Source: Rhizobiales bacterium 63-22 (GTDB lineage: Bacteria > Pseudomonadota > Alphaproteobacteria > Rhizobiales > Rhizobiaceae). From it: 64,000 bases of DNA. Position numbers and translations under genes: made by a program. The notes below the pieces were generated by a model. That model made no database searches, was not told where the DNA came from, and saw nothing but the letters and a program-made list of their open reading frames with translations. Positions 33,631 through 41,800 of the stretch are shown piece after piece. The DNA lies in the NCBI GenBank assembly GCA_001898995.1, contig MKVZ01000004.1, forward strand, positions 225,081-289,080, given 5' to 3'. Every line of letters starts with the position of its first letter. Positions within the stretch are counted from its first letter, which is position 1.

Positions 33631-34989
33631 TCATGCGTCTTTTTGGCGAAAAGCGGATTCCGGCCGCGTACCGTAGATGACGCCCGCGGGCAGGAAATTG
33701 ACCGTGATCGTCTGGGCGTCGGCCGTGCCGGCGGCGCGCGCGATGGTCACGACCTTTTTGCCCGGCACGTCGCTGACGATATTGACGGTCGCGGAGCGGT
33801 CGGCATGGAGCGGAAGCGCGATGCTCGTCTGCCAGCCATTGATCAATGCATCGCCGGTCAGGGACAGATAGAGCCTGTCCACGCCGCTTTCCGCGAAGAG
33901 ATAGAGCGAGCAGACATCCTCGCCGTCGGCAATGGCGTTTTCGGTGAAGGAATAGCGATGGACGCCGCCTGTCCCGACATAGAGGCGGGAGAAACCGGCC
34001 TCGACGGCGGCGGGCTTCTGGAAATATTCGCTGCCGTAGACGCTGACAACGGCCACGCCCGGCGAGGACTGGTCCTCCTCGGCGAAGACACGGCAGCGGT
34101 AGAGGCCGCGCGCGTCCAGCACCGCCGCCAGACCGGAACCGCTTGCCGAAGCGCTTTCCAGCGTGCCGCCGAGGACGGAAAGGTTCACCCGCGAGTTGGG
34201 CTGGCCGAACACGGTGACGTTGTCCGCCGCCCACACATCCGGATAGCCGGCGATGCGCGGCATCGCGCCCTGCGTGGCGAAGATATTGAGAATGGCGAGA
34301 TCTTTCCAGACGATCGCCACGGATGCGGTGAGCGATTTCTGCGCATCGGCGCTCCCCCTGCGCACGACCGTGTAGAAGGCGGCGCCCCTGCCGCCGTCGC
34401 CGAGCGCCAGCACGAAACTTTTCGGCACCAGCGTCGCGACCCGGCCCAGCGCCTTGTCCGCGGCATCGACCGTATATGGCTCGCCGTCCCATGTGGCGGC
34501 GGCGACGGGCCGGCCGAGCGCGTTCTCGCCGCTCCAGTGGAAAGCGACCACGTCGCCCGCCTGCATGGCGGTATAGGAGGCCTCCATCGCCGCCCCGCCG
34601 CGCGCGGCGATGGCGCGGGAGGCGAGCACACCGTTAACCGCATCGGGAAAGACCGGGGCCGGCAGCACCGCGCCGGGGGAGCCGACCACCGTGACCACGC
34701 TCGCCTGCGACAGGCCGATATTGCCCGCCAGATCGAGCACGTCGTAGCGGACGTCGTAAACGCCGTTCAGCAGGTCGTTCTTCCTGAAAACCGCATCGAA
34801 GAAACCGGCGAAAGGAAGCTGGTAGGGCACGATCACGCGCGACGAAAGCGAGGTGCCGAAGAAGACGGTGATGATATCGCCCGGCCGGATGCCGATATAG
34901 CGTTCCAGCCGCACGATCACGTCGCCGCCGGAAAGCCGGCCCAGATCCAGCACGCCGTCGACCGCATCGGGAACCACCGGAGCCTTCAT
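33631..34989 (-). CDS. Unknown protein with tandem Ig-like modules (left operon, gene 4)
   Basis: Predicted 452-residue protein, not recognised as a named family. The amino half has two tandem modules of about 100-110 residues, each opening with a similar motif, PDAVDGVL near residue 8 and PDAVNGVL near 118, and each with a hydrophobic strand pattern around PGDIITVFFG or AGDVVAFHW. This looks like a repeated beta-sandwich of the kind found in bacterial Ig-like surface proteins. The carboxyl half is also beta-rich without a clear repeat. No signal peptide or membrane segment is seen. Its ATG overlaps the previous gene's stop by 4 bases (ATGA), so it is translationally coupled. The last codons lie in sequence resembling a dispersed repeat. 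Confidence 0.75.
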   Translation of the reverse strand: MKAPVVPDAVDGVLDLGRLSGGDVIVRLERYIGIRPGDIITVFFGTSLSSRVIVPYQLPFAGFFDAVFRKNDLLNGVYDVRYDVLDLAGNIGLSQASVVTVVGSPGAVLPAPVFPDAVNGVLASRAIAARGGAAMEASYTAMQAGDVVAFHWSGENALGRPVAAATWDGEPYTVDAADKALGRVATLVPKSFVLALGDGGRGAAFYTVVRRGSADAQKSLTASVAIVWKDLAILNIFATQGAMPRIAGYPDVWAADNVTVFGQPNSRVNLSVLGGTLESASASGSGLAAVLDARGLYRCRVFAEEDQSSPGVAVVSVYGSEYFQKPAAVEAGFSRLYVGTGGVHRYSFTENAIADGEDVCSLYLFAESGVDRLYLSLTGDALINGWQTSIALPLHADRSATVNIVSDVPGKKVVTIARAAGTADAQTITVNFLPAGVIYGTRPESAFRQKDA

Positions 34990-35660
34990 GACGTGACCGC
35001 CTTCCTGAAATCCGCGTAAAGGGTCATGAGATCGCCGTCCGGCGAGGCGGGCAGGGAAAGATAGAGGCGCATCGGCCCCGCGACGGCGGCGACGATGCCG
35101 AACAGCGCGAAATCCTTCGTGTCGAGCGGTACTTCCGCCGTCTTGACCCTGCTGCCGTCGGCGAGAAGCACCATGGCATCGCCGATGGCGCGCACGGCCA
35201 GAGTGGGGATGATGCCGATATCCATGCGCCGGTCGATCCGCACGCGGAACAGGTTCGGCATGGCATCGTTCGCCAGCGCTCCCGCCGTGCGGCTCCACAG
35301 CCTGAAGCGCCCCGGCCCGACCCGGTAGGGCGTAAAATCCGTATAATCCATTGCGTAATTGTCGGGCGACCGGCTGTCCTCGACCCTGACGCCGAACAGG
35401 CCGCCCGGCCGGTAGGCTGCGTTCGGCAATATGACGCTGAACGACCCGGTGCCCTCGGTGCCGAGCGTCATCTCGTAACGATCCTTCGCGCCGGCTTCGA
35501 GGATCAGCGCGCCGTCATAGCTGTTGCACACGACGACGCCGGATGCGCTGCCCTGCACATGCACGATGTTGCGCGGCGTGTTGGTCCCGTCGAGGCTGTC
35601 ATAGGTGGGCGCGCCGGAAGACGGGAAGATGCGCAGCAGGCTGGTATCCGTGTCCGCCAT
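34986..35660 (-). CDS. Unknown 224-residue protein (left operon, gene 3)
   Basis: Predicted 224-residue soluble protein with no recognised domain. It is rich in short hydrophobic beta-strand stretches (GVVVCNSYDGALILEAG, GSFSVILP, IIPTLAVRAIGDAMVLL) and lacks a signal peptide, membrane helix and cysteine pairs. Strand-rich composition and position suggest another beta-sandwich partner of the neighbouring large proteins. AAAGGG is the ribosome site. It starts 14 bases after the preceding gene and overlaps the next by 4 bases. Confidence 0.7.
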   Translation of the reverse strand: MADTDTSLLRIFPSSGAPTYDSLDGTNTPRNIVHVQGSASGVVVCNSYDGALILEAGAKDRYEMTLGTEGTGSFSVILPNAAYRPGGLFGVRVEDSRSPDNYAMDYTDFTPYRVGPGRFRLWSRTAGALANDAMPNLFRVRIDRRMDIGIIPTLAVRAIGDAMVLLADGSRVKTAEVPLDTKDFALFGIVAAVAGPMRLYLSLPASPDGDLMTLYADFRKAVTS

Positions 35661-35674
35661 GATCGCATCCCTTT

Positions 35675-37195
35675 CTATAATTCGCCGGGCGCGGACGTAT
35701 CAAGCGCCCTGCCGGTCCAGTTCGAATAGCGGGGCAATCCGGCAGGCGGGCGGGAGAGCGCATATTCGGCATAGAAGCTGCCGGGCGCGTTCATGCCCGC
35801 ATTGTAGCCCGCGACCAGCAGGCGCTCGAAGGTGACGAAAACAGCCGTACCCTCGGCCTTCAGCATATCTTCCGTGACCGTGACGGTGCGGACATAGGAG
35901 GCCTGCCGGATATCGTCGTCGAGGGCGCCGTCGCCGTTGAGATAGATGGTCACGCTCGCCACGTCGCCGGCGGCCATGGTCCAGTTGGCCTGCACCTTGG
36001 CGATGCCCACGGCGAGGCCGCCGCCCGCGAGCGTTTCCGTGTTCACATAATAGCCGGCGCCGCGCACCGACGGGCCGTCAAGCACACGCGGTGAAAGGTT
36101 GGGATCGGGCACCAGCCGCCCGCCGCGCCCGGTAACGGCGAAGGCAAGGTTCTTCGATTTCAGCACCGCGCCCGTGGTCTGGTTGCCGGTGACATAAAAG
36201 GCCTTGTTTCCGGCGCGGCCTTTCGAGAAGGAGGATTTCGACACCTTCACGTCGAGCGGCGTTCCGCCTTCGGAACTGTAGGTATCGTCCTTGACGATGC
36301 CGTTCAGGAACAGCATGACGCGGTTCGGATAGCCGAAGCCCGCATCCTCGCGGTCGATCAGCATGTCGGCGAAATCGCCCGCCACGCCGTCCATGTCGTA
36401 GGCGCCGTCCACGAGGGGCAGGTTGAGCCGCGGCGGCGGAAAGCCGCCGTCGAGGCGCGTATCGTAGATGATGAAATCGCCGTAGGCATAAGGCTCGGCC
36501 GCGGCCGGCTGGGCGACGATCCTGAGATAAGTCTCGCGCCCGTCCGGCACGACATAGAGCCGGGCGACCCCGTTCCTCGTCGGCGTGCGCACCACGCCGT
36601 TGGGGCGGGCCGGCCAGAGGTCCGGTTCGAGCGGTTCGGCGAGGCTCGCATCGGCATAGAGCCGCACCGTGTCTAAGCTGCTCGCGCTCCATGCGAGGCC
36701 CCACTCCACGATCATGCCGTCCGCCACCGCCGCGCCGTCCCCATCGGTGGCGATCAGCGTATAGACGGGCATGGGCTGGCCGGAAGCGTCCTGCGCGAGA
36801 TCGAAGGAACTGACGCCGTTGGCGGCATGGGCGCGGGTGACGGCGCGCGCCACCGTGATGCCGGCATCCGCCCGCCGTGTCCCCGTGTCGAACGCCAGCG
36901 TCGTGGCTTCCAGCCCGACCCGGTCGCCCGGCGCGGCGCTGCCGGAGATATTCGCATAGAAGGCGGCGCGGTAGACGCCCGGACCGTCGTTCGCCGACGC
37001 GACCAGTGTCCGCTCCGCCGCGCCCGAAAGCGTGGCGGAGCCGCTGGTGACTACGAGTTTCGCGGTCGCGTAGGGCGGCAGAGGATCGCTGCCCGCGGCC
37101 AGCGTCACCCGGACATCGATGCGCGCCGTGCAGCCCGGCGGGATGGACGCTGCCGGCTCGATGCCGTCTATCGCAATATCGCCGCTGACACTCAT
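35675..37195 (-). CDS. Unknown protein, paralog of the 516-residue neighbour (left operon, gene 2)
   Basis: Predicted 506-residue protein. It aligns along its whole length with the gene at 37224-38774. Shared landmarks are PPG-x-T then VTLAAGSD-x-L near residues 20-37, a G-x-IVEW motif near 160, VVRT followed by LYVVP near 205-220, RVMLFLNG near 292, a VPDPNLSPRVLDGP block near 362, VTIYLNGDG near 420 and FYAEYALSR near 482. Beta-rich, with no signal peptide or membrane helix. The carboxyl third resembles a single Ig-like module (amphipathic strands ending in SVTIYLNG). Function unknown. It follows its paralog with a 28-base gap. Confidence 0.75.
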   Translation of the reverse strand: MSVSGDIAIDGIEPAASIPPGCTARIDVRVTLAAGSDPLPPYATAKLVVTSGSATLSGAAERTLVASANDGPGVYRAAFYANISGSAAPGDRVGLEATTLAFDTGTRRADAGITVARAVTRAHAANGVSSFDLAQDASGQPMPVYTLIATDGDGAAVADGMIVEWGLAWSASSLDTVRLYADASLAEPLEPDLWPARPNGVVRTPTRNGVARLYVVPDGRETYLRIVAQPAAAEPYAYGDFIIYDTRLDGGFPPPRLNLPLVDGAYDMDGVAGDFADMLIDREDAGFGYPNRVMLFLNGIVKDDTYSSEGGTPLDVKVSKSSFSKGRAGNKAFYVTGNQTTGAVLKSKNLAFAVTGRGGRLVPDPNLSPRVLDGPSVRGAGYYVNTETLAGGGLAVGIAKVQANWTMAAGDVASVTIYLNGDGALDDDIRQASYVRTVTVTEDMLKAEGTAVFVTFERLLVAGYNAGMNAPGSFYAEYALSRPPAGLPRYSNWTGRALDTSAPGEL

Positions 37196-37223
37196 CGTCC
37201 CGCCCCCCTTGCACCGAATTGCC

Positions 37224-38774
37224 TCACGCCAGATTGAAGCCTTCCGGCGTGCTCAGATAGAGGTTCACATAGGCGGAATAGATTTCCGCCGACATTCCGG
37301 CGCGCTTGACGCTGTATTCGGCATAGAAGCCCTTCTGGCCCTCGTTGAGCCGGTCGTAGCCGAGCACCTTTGCGCGCTCGAAATCCACCGTCACGCTGCC
37401 GGCGGTGATCTGCTGTGCCGTCAGGGTGTTCTGGCTGTTGTAGCTGTTCTGCTTCAGGTTCTCCGTGTTCGGCTCGTAGCCGTTGAGATAGATGGTGACG
37501 GTGACGGTGTCGCCCGCCGCCGGCGCCCAGTCGAGGGACGGATAGAGCGGCACGTAAACATGCAGCGAGCCGTCGGAAATGGTGTTGAGGTTGACCGTAT
37601 CGCCCGCAAATTGCACGGTCGGCGGGTCCAGCGGACGCTCGAGCGAGGGATCGGGGACGTTGACCCCCCTGCTGCCCTCGGCGAAGAAGGTGTTGGAGGC
37701 CGATTTGATGATATTGCCGTCCGACTGGCGGCCGGCCACGTAATAGAGGACGTTGAGATCGCCCTCCTCGTCGGGCGTGCTGACGGAAATCAGCGCCTTG
37801 GGAACGTTCTGGTAGATCGGCGAATGGTCGCCGGCATAGGAATCGTTGGTGGCGCAGTTCTTGCCGTTGAGGAAGATCAGCACACGGGTCGGGTCGTTGT
37901 AAAATGCGCCCGACCGGTCGATGCCGACCGGCACGAAATTGCCCTGCACCTCGTCCAGATTGAACGGGCCGGCCCCGCCCTCGCGCGGGCAGACGAAATC
38001 CGGCAGCTTGCCGCCGTCATTGCCCTTCTCGTTGAAGATCATCACGCTGCCGAACTGGAAGGTGTTGCCCGTCGTCGCCGAGCCGACGACCTGATACAGC
38101 ACCGGCCGTGTGATCGGCACCAGATAGAGATCCGTCGTGCCCGTGCTCCCCCCCGTGACGGTGCGCACCACCTGCCCCTGTCCCTGCTGCGGGTCCGGCA
38201 GCAGCCGGTCGGCATATTTCGCCGTGGCGGAGGCATAGCTGTTGACGGACGAGAACAGTTCCACATCGTAAAACTGCTTCCATTCGACGATGAAACCGTC
38301 CCCGACCGGAGTCCCGTCCTGCTTCGTCACGATCGCCCGGTAATGGGCGTAAGCCACGGTGCCCGGCGTCTCCTTCTCATCCTCCGAGGTGAAATAGAAG
38401 CTCGACGCATCGGCCTGATAGGTCACATTCACCGGATCGCCGACCGATATGACCTTCGCCGCCGTGTTGTTGGCGCCGATGGCGTTGGTCCGTACGGAAA
38501 CCTGTACCTTCTCGTTCTTGCGAAGAGCCGCGCTGAGGTTGATATAGAAATCGGCGCTGTAGACCTTCGGTGTCCCGTGCGGCGTATAGGTTCTGCGCGC
38601 CGCGCCGGATATGTCGAAGTTGATGCCGCTGTCAATCTCGACCCAGGTGCCGGCGGCGAGATCGTCGCTGCCCGCATCGAGGGTGAGCACCGTCGAGACC
38701 TTCACGGTCCCGCCGGGGGGGCATAGCGGCGGGTCAAAAACCGACGTGATTTCAAGTTTTCCGGAAGTTGCCAT
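37224..38774 (-). CDS. Unknown protein, paralog of the 506-residue neighbour (left operon, gene 1)
   Basis: Predicted 516-residue protein and first gene of the left operon. Landmarks shared with the next gene include PPGGTVKVSTVLTLDAGSD near residue 20, GFIVEWKQF near 160, VVRTVTGG then DLYLVP near 200-220, TRVLIFLNG near 292, VPDPSLERPLDPP near 380, VTVTIYLNGYEP near 425 and GFYAEYSVKR near 480. Predominantly beta, soluble, no signal peptide. AAAAGGAT precedes the ATG. It diverges from the giant autotransporter gene with only 107 bases between, so the two directions may share control. I do not recognise a family with a known function. Confidence 0.75.
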   Translation of the reverse strand: MATSGKLEITSVFDPPLCPPGGTVKVSTVLTLDAGSDDLAAGTWVEIDSGINFDISGAARRTYTPHGTPKVYSADFYINLSAALRKNEKVQVSVRTNAIGANNTAAKVISVGDPVNVTYQADASSFYFTSEDEKETPGTVAYAHYRAIVTKQDGTPVGDGFIVEWKQFYDVELFSSVNSYASATAKYADRLLPDPQQGQGQVVRTVTGGSTGTTDLYLVPITRPVLYQVVGSATTGNTFQFGSVMIFNEKGNDGGKLPDFVCPREGGAGPFNLDEVQGNFVPVGIDRSGAFYNDPTRVLIFLNGKNCATNDSYAGDHSPIYQNVPKALISVSTPDEEGDLNVLYYVAGRQSDGNIIKSASNTFFAEGSRGVNVPDPSLERPLDPPTVQFAGDTVNLNTISDGSLHVYVPLYPSLDWAPAAGDTVTVTIYLNGYEPNTENLKQNSYNSQNTLTAQQITAGSVTVDFERAKVLGYDRLNEGQKGFYAEYSVKRAGMSAEIYSAYVNLYLSTPEGFNLA

Positions 38775-38810
38775 AAGTCTATCCTTTTCTTGCCGTTAGA
38801 CAATTTTCGA

Positions 38811-38839
38811 TTGACAGGCGCAGAATATGCACCTATCCA
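38811..38839 (+). promoter_or_regulatory. Sigma-70-type promoter candidate for the autotransporter
   Basis: TTGACA at 38811-38816 and TATCCA at 38834-38839 are separated by 17 bases, a near-consensus arrangement. Transcription would begin about 35 bases before the GTG start at 38882. The 107-base region also serves the divergent left operon and becomes very AT-rich towards the autotransporter start. Confidence 0.55.
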
Positions 38840-38881
38840 CGAAGTATATTTTTCAAACTATATTAAAAAACGGAGATATTT

Positions 38882-41800
38882 GTGCCTATTCCCTGTTTTA
38901 AATATAAGAAATACCTTAACTCCACATGCCTGTCCGATCCGGAAAACTTCAGGTTTCGTTGCGGTCCGGGTCGATCAGCGGCACTCTATCTCATCCTCGG
39001 AGGGGCGATAGCTGGTCTTATGAACAGTGCGGCGGCGGGCGATGTCGGCGGGGCGGGCGGCCCGGCCGGCACGACCGGCGGCGCCGGCGGAAGGGGCGGC
39101 TGGTACGATTTTTACGGCGGCATGGGCGGCGGCGCGGGCGGCGGGGCCGCCGCGACGCCCGGCAAAAACGGCGCGGGTTCCGACGGCGCCGACGGCAGCG
39201 GCACTGGGAGCAAGGGCACGGCCGCAGGCGGCAGCGGCATTCCACCCCAACCCGTCACAGACACCACCGGCTCGTCCGATGCGAGCGGCGGCACGAATGG
39301 CGGCGGCGGTGGCGGCAGCGGCGCGGGCTGGCTGTTCGATTCGGACACCGTCACCAATCCCACGGTCGCAGATGGCGAGGTGCTGCTGGATTTCGGAACC
39401 GGTCGCTTCCGCGGCCCCTACCCCGTCGGCGGCGGCGTCGGCGGCCCCGGCTCCTGCACGGCCGACGGCCTGCAATGCGGCGGCGGTGGCGGCGGCGGCG
39501 CCGGGATGATCATCCACGCGGCCGACCCCGGCTATACGCTGCGCGTCAAGCCCGGCCAACTGGTGGGCGGAGCGGGCGGCTCTTCCGTCGATCCGGGCAG
39601 CGGAGGCGGAGGCGGCGGCGCCGGACTGGTCGTGACCGGCAGCGCGCCCGTCATCATCGACCAGAGCGGAAACAACACCAGCATATCGGGCGGCGGCGGC
39701 GGCACGGGCAATGGCGGCGGCGGCGCGGGCATCCTCATCGGCGACGGCGTCAACCTCACCACGCTGGGCAACGGCAAACGGGACGGATTCCAGACGATCG
39801 CGGGCGGCGACCGCGGCGCCGACATTCCCGGCGCACCGACAACGAACAGCAACCTGCCGGGCACGGCGGTGATCTTCACGGGAGACAACGCCACCTATAC
39901 CGCGATCGGACAAACCATACAGGCCAGCATCGCCATCGTTCCCACCGGCGGCCTCGGCCGGATCGGCCGCGCCATCGACATGCAGGGCAACGGCAACAAA
40001 CTCGTGCTGGGCGCCGACGGCAAAGGCGGCCTCGCCACGCAGGTCACGCAGTCGCAGAACGAGCCAGATCAGGCGCTCGTCACCATCGAGGGCGACAACA
40101 ACAGCATCGAATTGCAGCCGGGCGTACTGATGGACGGCTTCGTCTCCGCCACCGGCACCGGCACGCATCTCATCCTCGGCGGCACCAACGCAGTTTATTC
40201 CGGCACGCCCGGCGCCTTCGCGCTGAGCGACCTCGGCGCCACGGAGAAATATCGCGGCATCGCCGTACTGGAAAAGCACGGCGACGTGACATGGCAGCTC
40301 ACCGGCACGCAGACCGTCGACACCCCATGGTTCGTCGAGGACGGCGTGCTCCAGCTCGGCGACAAGGCGAGCATCGCCGCCGCGAACCGGCTTACCATCG
40401 GCACGGCCGCCACGCCGGCCGGCGCCGTCCCGACCTTCGATCTCACCCCGCTCGGGCGCAACGCGGTCACCAGCGTCAGGACGCTCGCCGGCACGGCGCA
40501 GGCCCTCGTCACCGACTGCATACCCGCCGGCCGCACGGCCGGCACCTGCGGCCAGATCCTGTCGCATGAAATGATCGGCCTGCGGATCACCGACGGCCAG
40601 TCGGACAGCTACGCCGGCCAGATCAATATTTCCGGCACGCTGGAAGTGGCCGGCGGCACGCAGATATTCACCGGCAATGTCGGCAATATGGGCGGCGTGC
40701 TCGTCTCCGGCGGCACGGTCCAGCTCGGCGACGGCACCGGGACCGCCACGCTGGGCACGACAAACGACCCCATAACCGTGAATACGCCCGGCACGCTGGT
40801 GGTGAACAATGCCGGCGACTGGACCCTGAGCGCCCGCCTCGACGGAGACGGAACGCTGACCAAACGCGCCGCCAGCACGCTGACCATCGATCAGGCGGGC
40901 GACTTTTCCGGCCATGCCGCCATCGAGGCGGGCACGCTGCGGATCGCGGGCGCGGACGGCGCGCTGGGCGCAGCCAGCATCGCCGATGCCGGCGTGCTCG
41001 TCTTCGACCGCACCACGGATTACACCTTCGCGGGCACCGTCACCGGCGCGGGCGACATCACCAAGAACCAGTCGTCCGTGCTGACGCTCTCCGGCGACAG
41101 CAGCGCCTTCACCGGCGCGACCACGGTCAATGCCGGGACGCTCGCCATGAGCGGCAAGCTGCGCGGCACGCTCGACGTCAAGGCCGGCGCGACGCTGCGC
41201 GGCGTAGGCACGGACGGCAGCGTCGGCAAGACCACGCTCGCAGACAACGCCATATTGAGCGGGACGCACGACACGAAGCTCACTTTCGCGGACGACCTGA
41301 CGCTGTCGGGCAACAGCATTATCAACGCCTCCTTCAGCAGGCCGAGCCAGACGGAACTGTTCGACGTCACCGGCAATCTCACCCTCGACGGCACGCTGAA
41401 CGTGCTGACGCTGGAACATAACGGGCCGGGCTATTACCGCCTGTTCCATTATGGCGGGACCTTGCAGGACAACGGTCTTGCCATCGCCAGCGCGCCCACG
41501 GGCGTACCGCTCACGGATCTGAGCATCGTCACCACCACGCCCAATGCCGTCGATCTCTACGATTCCGGCGGGGCGCCGGTCGGCCAGTATAATTTCTGGA
41601 AGGGCGGCGACGGGCCGTGGGACACCGCCAGCAGCCAGTGGACCGATGTCACCGGCGCCAATACCGGCACATGGGAAAACGGCGCCTTCGCCTTCTTCAA
41701 TGCCGCGCCGGGCACGGTGACGGTGGCCAATGCCGGCGGTCAGGTCGAGGCCATGGGCATGCAGTTCACGGTCGACGGCTACACGGTGGCGGGCGACCCG

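Noticed and set aside
33625..33660. GCGTC...GAAAAGCGGATTCC stretch at the 3' end of the 452-residue gene as a full palindromic repeat
   Set aside because: It resembles half of the dispersed repeat, but no matching second arm is present, so I do not list it as a copy.
38975..41449. 824-codon minus-strand open frame
   Set aside because: Mirror of the glycine-rich and repeat part of the autotransporter; no ribosome site or family features.
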